Source: Azolla pinnata (lineage: Eukaryota > Streptophyta > Polypodiopsida > Salviniales > Salviniaceae). From it: 21,215 bases of DNA. The notes below the pieces were generated by a model that was not told where the DNA came from, did not search any database, and saw only the letters and a list, made by a program, of their open reading frames with translations. Location: positions 1-21,215 of the forward strand of contig JBBBWG010010934.1 in the NCBI GenBank assembly GCA_037176905.1, given 5' to 3'. This document shows, piece after piece, positions 9,001-19,935 of this stretch (its first letter is position 1; the number at the start of each line of letters is the position of its first letter). The position numbers and the translations under genes were made by a program.

Positions 9001-12000
9001 AACATTAACAGTTGCAAAACTTAACTATTTTAAAAATATATCAATCAGGAAGGTGTAAAAATGAAAAGTTATAAATTGATAGGGTAGGCCAATTTGTTTC
9101 ATCCAACCTTTCATGAAGATCCTATATCGCCAATAGAGGCTAATATATGAGTTCCTCAGTTAATGAGTAGATAAACTTCAAGCTAGTGTAGAATTAAGAT
9201 TTTACTTAGTGTTCAACTGCAGATTGAACTTTCTTACCGTGTCCGTTTTATTTGACAATTGCAGGAAGTTCTAGTTGCACAATCATTAAAGGCAGGAACT
9301 CGTGTTACTGTATCCATGGGCAATCAAATGAACACTGGTAGCTTCAATTTCTCTGTTTGTTTTAGCATTACCTTTTTACAATCCAGTTTTGTTCTGTGTA
9401 AAGTGGTGTTTGTATGAAAAAATTTCATTACATCTTGAGATTTAAGATGAATGACAGCTTGAGATCTCATAGAAAATTATGTAGCCATTTTATGGGTCTG
9501 AGTCTATTCTGGCACTTCAAAGGGGAAGAGTGCTCACAATGCCTTGTGCTTTATGTGGACGATTTCTGTATTTTGTCAAAATTAAGTTTTGTTCCTTGTT
9601 GAAGTTATTTCTTTGTTTTCCTTCAGATATTTCTCACTTAATGTTCTTATGTTTATTAATATTTGCATTGTATGCCAAAAAGTGCATTATTAGCAATAAT
9701 AAAGAGCAGTTCAGAATATCCATTGTGCAAGAATATAGTACAAAAGGAAGCTATTACCAGGAGCATTGTATCTGCATGAATGTTAGTTACCAGCCAAGAT
9801 GGTTAGAGTATATGTATTAGTTTGAAATCTGTGGTTCTACTGGTAGCATATCTGGATTTATTTGTTACTGAAAACAATGCAAATCCTGAACTCAAATTGG
9901 TAAGATGTCATAGCTATATTGTGAAAGTTTGACAAAAGCAAGCAAGAAGCTTGACAACTTCTTGAATACAAACATACATGGTTTGAAGCAGAGCAGACAT
10001 CGCTCATAAATTTCATAAGAAGTTGATGTAGATCGGTTAGTCAGCATTTCCAGAAGGTGGAGAACGAGAGAGGAGAATGAGTAATATAATGCAAACTATC
10101 CAGAACAACTTAAATTAATTGAAAATACATTTGCACTTGAACATCTAACTGAAAGCCCTCCTCTAGTCTACTTGAATTGATCTAATACCGCGCACTCTGG
10201 ATAGTTTGATTATAGATCAGTACTGGAAATGGTCTATCATTTGATACTGTATCGTTAAGATCCTATTGTAGGGGATGTGCTACAGGTAGTTGATCGAGAG
10301 ACTGTTCGACAATCTGGCCAGTATTGGGGATACACAGTGCGATATGCAAGTTGTTTGAGTGCAGTATTTGATGAATGCCCTTTTGAGGTAAACAGATAGG
10401 CATGGTTCTTTTTGGTTGAATTCACTACTATTCAAGGTGTGCTTTTCTGAGTACACTACAAGTTGGATGCAGAGTAAATACGATTATTATATTGGGACAT
10501 CAGAGCATGGCGAACGAGTTAGATCTTCTGACCTTTTCATACCAAAGTTCAGGTATGAAGCAACGAGCTCCTCTCACATTAATGTTCTAATGGAGAAATG
10601 ATTTATTTGCTCATTTTCTCTCTTGCTAGGCACTTGCTGATTGCGTTTGGGGGCCTTAGTGGACTTGAAGAAAGTACGGAGCTTGATAAAAAAATCAAGG
10701 TATATCTTATAAGCATATTTTAGTAATTTTCCTTTCATTAGTAATTTCTTCAATTCCTTTTTGTTAAGCTGGCAAGCTGCATCAGTAGTATCTATCAGGA
10801 AGAGGGTAGTATATATTTTGCTGATTAGTATTATTAATATAGAAATAGAAAAAAAGGGAAAACTGTATTTATTTTGCATCCAACTTTTGTGCATAATATA
10901 ACGTAAAAATAATAATTATTAGATTATTATGCATAGTGAATAACATAAAAAAGGGTGAATTTTTGACATTTAAGTGATAAAGAATCCAAATCCCCCTTTT
11001 TGGCACCATTGCAGAAAAGGGTGCTTGAGAATCCTCCTCTGGTATAGAAACACAGAAAAATAAAAGGCTAGGTGATTTTCCACCATGTAAGGGCAGAATA
11101 ATCAGTGGCAACACTGATTTTCCATGGAAAACAGGGAAAAAAGAACAGTTTTTTCTGAAATTCTAATAATTTGTTGTTTATCATTTGTAGATTGAGATAG
11201 TGGAACAGGAAATCTGAATTGCGTCAACTGATGTGTTCTTCTTATTAACTTCATTGATCTTTAACCTATTGATACACATCTTAGGGTTTTTTTTTTCTAT
11301 TTTACAAACGCATCTTCTTCGATTCATCTAGAATTTCTAGATGCTTACATGTTTGATGTCTGATGTCTAGATGTGTCTCATCTTATGCATGTCTTTGAAG
11401 ATGTGTCTGAACTTAGTTTTGAATCAGGGCCTTACAAGTTTTGTTCTAATCTTCGAGGCTAGATTTCATATACAGCTGCATTATTTTGTTTTCATGTATA
11501 TGGTTATGTTATTGTGATTTTCGTTTTTAAGACACTTAAAGTTCTTCTAATCTTCAAGAATAACAGCTATGGTATTTTGTTTTTATTGTGGTTTTCTTCT
11601 TTAGGACACCTAAATTTTTTTCAAATCTTCAAGCCTTTTTTCTTATTAGCTGCATTGTTTTGTTTTGCATTGATGTTTTCTTTGATTCCCTTTCTTCATT
11701 GATAAGCGACCACCTGAGTGAATTACAGCTTCTAAAAGGAAATAGAGAAACCCACATTTTGCTGTACATTGTGGGTTTTTTCCTTAAGACACCTGACATA
11801 TTTGTATTTCACCTCAAAAGTGTCACAAAATCAAGTATATGTTAATTTACTGCAACATAAACACAATCATTAGATTCATACTCTGTAAAAAGTATTCAGG
11901 ATTATATCTGTTGCTAATTCAAGATTATATCCGTTTGAAGTTTTTAAGTAGTGATCATTAATTTTATGCTTAAATTCAGTTATATCTTACACAGGCACAA

Positions 12001-12395
12001 TGCGTGACTAGTTTGTTCGATCAATATCTTAATACCTGTCCAAACCAAGGAAGCAGAACCATACGGACAGAGGTACATTAAATTCACTATCGATTGCCAT
12101 GATATATAAGACTTGTGCATTGATTCAGGATTTCTCTAATGATATATCTTAGCTTAATCTGGTAAAAGGACTTGCATCTTTCCCACTGGATTTCTATGGA
12201 TCCTTAGTAGTACTTGAGAAACATCCTCTTTAAATCGCATCAAAGAAGGCATCATTTCATTTTGTGCTGGGGTCTATCATGATGGCTTCTTGCAACTTAA
12301 TACTAAACCTCCATCTCTACTATTTTCAGGAGGCAATTTTAATTTCTCTTCAATTTCTGCAAGAAGCTATTGAAGATGCCATGCGAAGGCCTTGA
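6090..12395 (+). CDS. SPOUT-family RNA methyltransferase (C9orf114/SPOUT1/CENP-32-like) with a long charged N-terminus, 11 exons, 749 aa
   Basis: Predicted S-adenosylmethionine-dependent RNA methyltransferase of the Methyltrn_RNA_3 (former DUF171) family. Family members are nuclear or nucleolar, and the human one is also tied to mitotic centromeres. Coding exons: 6090-7514, 7781-7828, 8100-8261, 8344-8410, 8503-8567, 9265-9337, 10272-10387, 10473-10552, 10630-10699, 11995-12072 and 12330-12395. All phases agree. Residues 9-30 are strongly basic. Residues 174-295 hold four acidic/hydrophobic repeats, and residues 325-430 are Lys/Glu-rich. The conserved domain starts near residue 452 (RPTISIAVAGSIVDNAQSLE). 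It continues with LAGQIARAAAVFRVDEIVVFDD, PPLDAPHHLRKHE, YVDVGLDK, QYWGYTVRYAS, IGTSEHG (659-665), LLIAFGGLSGLEE (681-693) and NTCPNQGSRTIRTEEA, the last two being in the SAM-binding knot region. Relatives I know are roughly 350-450 aa, so the N-terminus is unusually long. The start sits in a strong CCATGG context, and a second Met is at residue 3. The weakest junctions are 3/4 and 4/5. Confidence 0.93.
8411..8502 (+). other. Probable GC-AG intron in the methyltransferase gene
   Basis: Exon 4 ends PFRE plus one base at the donor GAAG|GCATGT. The intron ends AATGAACAG, and exon 5 begins GGGTTGTAG. The join restores the FREG-V motif typical of the family. The alternative GT donor at 8405 is also in phase but would delete Glu-Gly from that motif. 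The GT at 8415 is out of phase. The GC donor is therefore preferred but less certain than the one in AP2S. Confidence 0.65.
11444..11640 (+). repeat. Degenerate T-rich tandem repeat inside the 1.3-kb ninth intron
   Basis: The block TTCTAATCTTC or TTCAAATCTTC, followed at some distance by AGCTGCATT or AGCTATGGT and TTTTGTTTT, recurs near 11444, 11545 and 11619. GACACCTAA or GACACTTAA accompanies it at 11531 and 11605, with a further trace at 11788. Spacing is about 101 and 74 bases. The intron runs 10700-11994 and contains no coding sequence I can support. Confidence 0.5.
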
Positions 12396-14250
12396 TAAAG
12401 GAGAACAAGCCCGGTGGTTTACTGTTCGAAAGATATTAAAAGGCAATTAATTCTGGTCAAACTGTGGTAGGATGTATACGCTCAGGGTTTATTTGCAGTG
12501 GAGAAACAAAAGAAAAATATTTTGATATGGGGAGCTAGGAGCAGTTCATTTTCTACAATGAGCAAAGAAGGTTTTCATCCTACAAACTTACTGCTTTCAC
12601 CTGAAGGTTTGAATATTGAAAGCGATGCATTTCTTGTCCTCCTAAGAAAGCACCGTCTGGGCCATAAAATGGTGCTTGAAATAGAGATTTTTCCTTCTAG
12701 CAGGCTACTCTCTCGTATTTTCATGTCCTCCAATCTACTTGCGGCTTATTTTCCGTCTTTCTTCAAGTAAAATTACTGAAGAGGTTCTTGATTCACCTTC
12801 TCTAAGATGTATTGTTTGATGGTACAAATTTGTCCCTTTGTGGCAACGATCTTTCAGAAACAGTGCTTTGGAGTGAGCAACTAACTGCCGCCTTCCAACA
12901 TTTTTGTAAGTCTATCTCTGATTGTCCCTTCGTAAAAGTCTGTACAATAATGTCATGACTGCCACAAAATTGTAGATATATGATTCGAATATATTGTCTT
13001 TGGCATTTAGGCAAGTAGGTGAGAAATTGGCTAAGCATCATCTGTATCAAGAAAATTTCTGTCCAAATTATGGTTAATTCTTGCTTGATTTGGACTTCGA
13101 TTAACACTCCCGTTTAGGGTTCGGTCGCTGGGGTTGTGATTCCTGGAAGGGAAACTCTAGTAAAGGTCTGAATCATCATTCTGTGAGGACTTATTTGGAT
13201 ACCAATAACTCGATTTAAGATAATGAACATTTGTTAATGACTACTGTGTTTTCCCAGATTCCTGGACCTTGACCATTGTGTTTCCCTGAGCTGAACCATT
13301 TCTTTGTTACAGAAGCCAAATAAAAATCCATCAGCTCTGACTATTGGTTCCATAGTCAAAACTGCTGACCATTCCCACAATCCTATAAGAGCAGTCACTC
13401 TACTAGAAATAAAAGCAAGAATTTGAGATCTAAAATGGCTACCACCATCAACCTTGTAAAAGTCAAAGAAGTATAAAGAAGGAGGTGATGCCTTCTTGAA
13501 GGAGGTGATGTAAAACGTGTACTCCTGCAATGGTGAAGGAGAAGATGGCCTATGGACTTTGTGGAGGGGAAGCTCTACACATGTGAGAAGAGGTCGGATG
13601 AGAGAGTCTGATTTGGCTACCACTCCTATAAACTAGTTTTTGATCGGCCATTGACAAAGAGAGCTTAGCATGCTACAGCGATTGATTGCCCCCTTGATTA
13701 TGAATTTCAAGGCAATGGTGCTCCTTTGAAGCCCAACAATAGCCAATTCTGAAATGTAGACCAGTTGGCATTGATGGGTTCTCAATGGCCATGAATGACA
13801 CATTACTGTGTGTAACCTACACAACAAATTCACAATATTTGCTGCATTCTAGCAATCTCATATTGCCTCACTTTGATGATTCTAGACTTTCTAGATTTTC
13901 ATTCTGTCTTCTGATTTGGAATCTTACTTGCATCGATGGAAATATCTGAGGAGATATTTAAGATTGACAATATCTGATGATATTTTTACGCTGCATACGT
14001 GAAGAGCAATTACTTAAAATGTGACAAATCCGACTTCTCTTCTAAGCAGAAGCCATAGTCTCAATTCTGTGTGTCCTAATACCAGGTCTTATGGTTTAGA
14101 GTGTGCCTCATTACATAGCGCAATTTTGTTCTCCGCAATTGCCTTGGGAATTGAAGCATTAGGGGTCATAACTAGCAAACATCATCACAATGGGCGGTTT
14201 AGGGTTTAGAGTTTGTCAGCTTAGCAGCACTTCGTCGAACTCATTCACAA
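12396..14250. other. 3' flank of the methyltransferase gene and gene-free spacer
   Basis: The methyltransferase 3' UTR should occupy the first few hundred bases, but no canonical AATAAA is seen. Reading frames of 90 aa (12498-12770), 101 aa (minus, 12802-13107) and 129 aa (minus, 13234-13623) show no recognisable domain, and the last has no proper ATG start. A 16-codon exon-like island lies at 13118-13165. I see no gene here. Confidence 0.6.
14198..14209 (+). repeat. Short interstitial telomere-like motif (TTTAGGGTTTAG)
   Basis: About 1.7 units of the plant telomere repeat TTTAGGG. This is too short to be a telomere relic by itself. Similar telo-box motifs occur in plant promoters. Confidence 0.5.
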
Positions 14251-14253
14251 GTC

Positions 14254-14259
14254 TTTATT
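14254..14259 (-). terminator. Candidate polyadenylation signal AATAAA for the minus-strand gene at 15099-15377
   Basis: The minus strand reads AAATAAAGAC here, about 840 bases downstream of the stop codon of the candidate gene. If used, that gene would have a long 3' UTR across the TGCAT-rich stretch 14510-15035. The distance is large, so the link is tentative. Confidence 0.25.
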
Positions 14260-15098
14260 TAATAGCAGCATCAGATCAAGTTAAAAAAATCTATATCATT
14301 AAAACGAGGGAAGTAACTGACCAACAACCAACCAGCATTTAATACGACAAGCGCAAGAGTACAATCCGCTCCGGTGAAACTGATAAAGCCTTGAAGAAAA
14401 ACTACATGTACATTACAAATTAGATGTAGATACATAGCAGTTACTTGTACCAGATTGATTTCAACTCCATGCGCATAAGACTGAACGTAAAACCGAGGAA
14501 TCCAAAATGCATAACATGAATGCATGTGTAAAAGGCAAGTCTAACATGTTGGGGAAGAAATTCTTGTGTATACGACTGGTGGGCATGAAACCGAAGCAAC
14601 ATCTATGCGCATTAGAGCGCATGTCTACGCACATCTAGATGTTTGCACAATGTCATGTGCATTTCCATTGCAAATGCTAAGATGAAGGGGGCTTCCATGG
14701 TGCACTGAAATTGAAGATGGTGCTACGTGGTTAGAAAGCTAAGGAGATTACAGGGAGATCGATGAGCGTATATACACAGCAGCAGGTGTGTATGGATGGA
14801 GGAGGCGATGCATTCGGACATGGTATGATGATCCATGATCCATACATGATGCTTCACTTCACATACACGCAGTGTTGTGAGCCCATCCATAGCCGTGGAA
14901 TGTTTCAGAAAATCCGAAGACAAAATGTATGCACATCTGTTGCATTCCCGATTGATGTGCATACCCATGAATGCAGCCTGGGGCATGGAAAACCTTCATT
15001 GGAGCAGATTCAGCTTGGAGCAGGCATGTATGCATACTAAGATCTGTACAAGAGCGGGAAAACCGAGCGAAGCGTGTTCCCACCCACATCTGCCCGCG

Positions 15099-15377
15099 CT
15101 ACAGCACTTCAGGCGCATCCACGATGCGGTAAAACGGCAGATGAGGGTCGCCATGGTGATCATGTTCGGAGGAGCTCACCGCAACAGGATACTCCTCCGC
15201 CCCATCGGGAAGGCTAGGGTTTCCGACGTTGCTGCTGCTGCTGCTGCTGCCGCCGGAGCAGCGGATGATCGGAGGGTCCAGAGCTGCAGACGACGGCTCA
15301 TGGCCCGCTTGCCTCGGCGCCCTGGAGGTGCAGGATGCAGGGAAGAGGTAGGGAGAGAAGAAGTAGAAGCCGTTCAT
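15099..15377 (-). CDS. Candidate small single-exon gene, unrecognised 92-aa protein
   Basis: The ATG at 15377-15375 sits in a favourable context (CCGCCATGAAC) and is the first ATG downstream of a (TA)19 tract about 80 bases away, which could serve as a TATA box. The frame runs 92 codons to TAG. The protein begins with an aromatic stretch (MNGFYFFSPYLFP). It has a Ser run encoded by the GCT/AGC microsatellite (SGGSSSSSSN, about residues 46-55), then an acidic/His part (SSSEHDHHGD), and ends FYRIVDAPEVL. The region is more GC-rich than its surroundings. No family is recognised. The opposite strand also has a long frame (poly-Ala, Arg-rich), which I judge to be the shadow. No splice or homology support is available. 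Confidence 0.4.
   Translation of the reverse strand: MNGFYFFSPYLFPASCTSRAPRQAGHEPSSAALDPPIIRCSGGSSSSSSNVGNPSLPDGAEEYPVAVSSSEHDHHGDPHLPFYRIVDAPEVL
15231..15250. repeat. (GCT)n microsatellite
   Basis: Six to seven GCT units on the plus strand. In the minus-strand candidate gene they read AGC and encode a serine run. Confidence 0.9.
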
Positions 15378-15453
15378 GGCGGTGAAGGAAGGAAGGAAGA
15401 ACAAAGGAAAGCAGAACAGAGAGAAGACCAGACGACGACTCAGAAACAAAACC

Positions 15454-15456
<3 letters not shown>

Positions 15457-15494
<38 letters not shown>
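15457..15494. repeat. (TA)19 microsatellite, possible TATA element of the minus-strand gene
   Basis: Thirty-eight bases of uninterrupted TA. On the minus strand its near edge is about 80 bases upstream of the ATG at 15377, so transcription could begin about 30 bases after it and leave a leader of about 50 bases. The repeat itself is certain; its promoter role is inferred. Confidence 0.9.
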
Positions 15495-15495
<1 letters not shown>

Positions 15496-15538
15496 CTAAA
15501 TAAATTTTTATATTCTGTTTAAAATTTTTAGGGATAAT

Positions 15539-15830
15539 GTGGATAATTCAGAACAAAAATGGAGTCAGTGCTGATGAATGAATGTTGTATGTGTATGTGG
15601 GTGTATGTGAATGTATGTGTGTGAAGTGGAATGTGGATAATTCAGAACAAAAATGGAGCCAGTGCTGATGAATGAATGTGTATGTGCATGTGAGTGTATG
15701 CGTCATATGTGTGTGAAGTGGAATGTGGATAATTCAGAACAAAAACTGGAGTCGGTGCTGATGAATGAATGTTGTATGTGTATGTGGGTGTATGTGTGTA
15801 TGTGTTATGTGCATGTGTGAAGTGGATAAG
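15539..15830. repeat. Tandem repeat, three copies of a ~93-bp unit
   Basis: Copies start at 15539, 15633 and 15725, each opening GTGGATAATTCAGAAC and continuing with GCTGATGAATGAATG and a TGTATGTG-rich tail that ends GTGAAGTGG. Periods are 94 and 92 bases. The first halves are nearly identical, while the GT-rich tails vary in length. The repeat lies just upstream of the (TA)n tract and could influence the minus-strand candidate gene. Confidence 0.93.
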
Positions 15831-16100
15831 GTTCTTTTCCGGTCTTTCCAGTTTCCTTTTCCTGTGGGTGCTGCTACTGCTGCTGTTGCTAGTGGTGGTC
15901 CCAGAACATGGTTTTCTGCACTGATAAAAAAAAAAACGTCTCTCGACTAGCTGAATGGGCAGTGACGTTTTCACCCACATTTCAGGGACAGCGGTTTTTC
16001 GATCTTTCCTGACGCGATCTGCTTGTAAACGCTAGTCATATCTGCGTCCATAGTCACCAGATTATTCGCACCACAGATCAGGCCTGTTTCCAGAGCTGTA

Positions 16101-16580
16101 TCCACAAAGCTGGGCAGGTTCGGATCTGCCTGCCACACTGCTACTCGATCTGCACCCTTTGACAATCATACATCTGTTCAAAGTTCATACATACATACAT
16201 ACATACATGTACCCACGAGTGAGGTGAGTTCGGTCTTCCTGAGAATGCTACTTGATCACCATGCTTCGTCTCGAGTCGTCAGCCCCACAAGTTGGGTAGG
16301 CTTGGTCTTTTTCGACATGTGCTTACTTGCCTAGTGGCAGCCAGATTTGTTTGGAGTCATAACCCTCGAGTTGGGCAAGTCTGGTCTTCCTGACGCTGCT
16401 GCTAGATTCGCTAAACGACGGACAAATCCCATCCACATTTCATACTCATAGCAAAGTTGGCCATTCATCCAGCAATTTGTCTTGCCATCTAGCCTGCTCA
16501 ACTGCAAACAAAATCCTCATAATAGTGATGATGGCCCACGAGCTGGGTTGGTTCAGACTTCTTGACACAAAACCTGCTGA
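16101..16580. repeat. Family of about five diverged copies of a ~50-bp element
   Basis: The consensus is near CCCACGAGTTGGGCAGG, then TTTGGTCTTCCTGAC, then TGCTACTTGATC. Recognisable copies start at about 16101, 16212, 16284, 16363 and 16535. The copies at 16101 and 16212 both extend through GTTCGG and GCTACTCGATC or GCTACTTGATC. Spacing is irregular (111, 72, 79 and 172). Open frames on the minus strand at 15971-16165 and 16498-16680 overlap copies, so I do not call them genes. Confidence 0.65.
16186..16208. repeat. (CATA)n microsatellite
   Basis: Between five and six CATA units lie between the first and second copies of the ~50-bp element. Confidence 0.9.
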
Positions 16581-18841
16581 AGTCAAACAACGCACCAAAA
16601 GTTATAGGTTCCATGTTACTTACTCCACAACCTGACCTATTAGTGACAGACAATTCGTTAAGATAAATAATGCCTAGCATGTGGTGTAACTTGGTTGTGC
16701 ATCACATTTTTGGTGTTGCTAATCTTAGTTGGTGGGGCCACTATCTCATAAGCTCAATGGTTTTCAAAGTTACAAAAACAAGCTAAAGTTTAGAAGGGTT
16801 TCACATGGTCACACATATGTCCGGAGGTATCTATGCCAATTGAGTTCATTTGTCAGTTGGAACTTGGTATCTCCCAACAATTTACTCATTATTTCAAACC
16901 AAAAATAAAGGATCAAAATTAAGGACATTTCTCAAATTCCGTTGTTGTTAATTGGCCCACAAAATTTTTTAAACATGTTTTGATGCCCACAATTTTTAGA
17001 AATTATTATTTTGTTGCCTATTGTCCACAAATCATAAAATGAGGTAGATTACAATAATTTATTTCAGCAATCAAGTGATAGAAATGATACAACATGGGTA
17101 TAATTAGGAAAAAAAGGAAAACATGTTATTGTGCTCCTCTTAGCCTAAATTTTCACCATGCTATTAATTGATTATGGTTTGGTTGATAAGCTTTTTGATT
17201 ATTTAATATTACTAATTTATGGGACTAATTGACCTGATTGAGAATAGATGTCAAAGTTACAATTTGTGGGTGTCAAACTGTAATTTGAAACAATTTCAAT
17301 GCTTATATTTGTGATTTTTTGTTAAATTTATCATTAGGTTAGCCTTGTTATGGAACTTAAGAATTAACTAGCAATCTGAAACATATTGAGTTTATATTCA
17401 ACATATTTAATAGTATGTTGATTGATGAAAACTTTGGTATGTAGAAGATCGGCTCCTTATATGTTGTGAATGATAATGATAAATCTACAAAAACAACGGA
17501 AGCTCTTTAGTGTATAGTAGTGCCTAATTTGGACTAGAAGTAAATGCACACGGTTTTTGTAGCACTTTGATATGATCAAAGGATTATCTAAGAACTTTTA
17601 ACATGGAAACGATATTAAACAATGAAGATTAATAAGTAATACGTAAACAATTGTATGGCCAAAGGATGGAACCTCCAATAAAAATTATCAAGAACATATG
17701 GTTGAAATTAATAATCATTCTAAAGGGACAATATGAGGCAATTAAAGGTTTCATTAGACAATGCAACTAGTTAGTGGCTAGCATTTCACAACCTTTCGAA
17801 GTGTCATACCTTGCATAAATCCGTGAGGATTATGGTACTTGAACATTATTATTCATTCATTTATAAGTAAAGATACATATAGGGCATTATGAATAATCAT
17901 AACTCCTTGTACGATATCAATATGATAACCACTTTAATAAACGGTAGAGTATTTTTTTAAGTAATAAAAGGACCCACATTTTCAAGTAATTTAAACAAAA
18001 ATATATATGAGTCTATATTGCAATAGCTATAAACAATTTTTCTCTTAGTTTATTAGTTGAGGGGTATATTAGCTGAGAATGGAGAAAATTGTTAAAAAAC
18101 TTGTAAGCTTAAATGTCTTATAAAATATACAATAGTTTATCCTTAATGATATGATCTTTTAATACATCTAAATGATTAAGAACCTTTTAATAAGGATAAC
18201 AACAAGCGATTTCACAAAAAATGATGTTTATCTCGCATCAATAAATTTAATGAGGGTAATGGTTATAATGAATTATATTAAATATTCTTGAAATTAAAGA
18301 TTTTTTTTCATAAAAATAAAATGGTAACTTGTATCGGATTAAAACAATTTAATAACATTAATATTAATAATAATCCTATATTCTCTTTGGCCACCCATCA
18401 TTTACTTCCATCGACATCTCATACTAGTAAATTAAAGTTAGAGTAGTACCGTAAAAATAATAATTACATGAATATCGTTGAGGCAAAACCCTAAATTTGC
18501 ACCTTGAGTCGTAATACAAAGATAACCAAAATCGAGAATTTACTTTAGGTGGATAAGAGTGATACAGTTTATAAGAAATAAAAACTATGTAAACATTCGA
18601 ACACTTCTTATACTTTATCATGTGTTATAAATTAAGGTTATACTTATAACTTATATTGTATATATATTTGTCTACAGTCTATAAATTATAGCTTATTTAT
18701 TGTGGCATTTTTAAACAATAATTTTTATTTATATAAGTATGTTTCATATACTAATTATGAGTGTGGTTGTGTGTGGATCTTTTCTTTCTATATCTTATAT
18801 CTAGCTTGTGCATGTATTATGCACTCAAGTAATTGCAAGCG

Positions 18842-18859
18842 CGCGCACACACACACACA
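18842..18859. repeat. (CG/CA)n microsatellite
   Basis: GCGCG continues into about eight CA units, alternating purine-pyrimidine throughout, inside the AT-rich region. Confidence 0.85.
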
Positions 18860-19782
18860 AGAAAAAAGAATTATCTCAAATCCATGTTTGGTCTATGAGT
18901 ATTTCGGTTTACTTGCATATATTAATGTTAAGGCTTTGAAATTTATAAAGTCGTGCGCAAACTCCATGACATGTTTCCTTATATTATATTACATGTGTAA
19001 AGACTAAGGTGCCTGATACCATTTGCATTTATCTATACCTATAAACGATTTGCACAAACATAACATATTTGTGCCAAGGTATATCAAGAATTAAACTCTT
19101 GACCTCCTTTATTGTGTTATATAAGTGAAAAACTAAGTAGTTTTATTATAGTTGAAGGGCAGCTGAATATAAGCAACAATATTGGATGGGAATATGTTAA
19201 TAGAATTATTGTGTGAGGCATGTAAAAGTCAGATGCTCACAAGTATTCTAAGGAATATAACCACAAGTAGAAATAGTGAAGGTAATATGGTCGGAACTTA
19301 TGTATACATAAAAGGGAAATGAGATAATCTTCAAAGAACTTAAAAAAGAATGACAAATTTACGACTAAAGTTCTGACAAGGTTGGGATGATTTTCTTATA
19401 TACAACAATTGCTATGGAGAGGTTAAATAAAAATTGTACCCACCATTGTTTTTGTCTCTTTGTCGGAGGATGGATGACACTTGTGTGCTTTGTGAACTCG
19501 TTAAGATATAATATTATATTTTGTAATTAGTCTCCGAGCCTTTTTTTAATACCAAGAGAAAGATATTTGTTAAGAAAACGGACATATGAAAAATCCTTTA
19601 GAAACATTAAAAAAAGTTCTATACCTTAAATATTTTAGAGATTACTAAACAAAGTTATATATAAATATATGTGCATTCACATTGGTTAACGTTAAGGTGA
19701 ATAATAGTAAACTATGATAGAATATACTATTTTCTCTTGTTTGGTCTATCACAACTTATTTCTCTTGTCCATTTTTACCGTT

Positions 19783-19935
19783 TGTGAGTGACACTATCTC
19801 TATAAAATTCTTAGTTGTGTCTTAATCCGTTCTTACTTATTTGTCAGTGACACTATCTCTATAAGATTCTTAGTTGTGTGCTAATCTGTTCTACCTATTT
19901 GTCAATGACACTATCTGTGTAAAATTCTTAGTGTT
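19783..19935. repeat. 59-bp tandem repeat, about 2.6 copies
   Basis: TTTGTSARTGACACTATCT followed by TATAAAATTCTTAGTTGTGT recurs with GTGACAC (ATGACAC in the third copy) at 19788, 19847 and 19905, a period of 58-59 bases. The third copy is cut off after TTCTTAGTG. Divergence is modest, so the duplication is fairly recent relative to its surroundings. Confidence 0.88.

Noticed and set aside
10574-11845. Frames of 60-106 codons on both strands inside intron 9
   Set aside because: They lie within a well-defined intron between conserved exons, are AT-rich, and show no domain.
13118-13165. Exon-like island GSVAGVVIPGRETLVK between TTTAG and GTCTGA
   Set aside because: Only 16 codons, no partner exons in phase were found on either side, and there is no recognised family.
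13234-13623. 129-codon minus-strand frame
   Set aside because: It has no ATG start (begins GTG), an interior of mixed composition with a short direct repeat, and no domain or splice partner.
14877-15503. 208-codon plus-strand frame
   Set aside because: It runs through GCT and TA microsatellites and is Arg/Glu-rich. The minus-strand frame at 15099-15377 has a better start context and more protein-like composition.
15971-16165. Minus-strand 64-codon frame that reads like a C-terminal exon
   Set aside because: It starts from TTG right after a stop. It could only be reached by splicing, and it overlaps a copy of a local repeat family. No protein family is recognised, so it is kept as a finding, not a gene.
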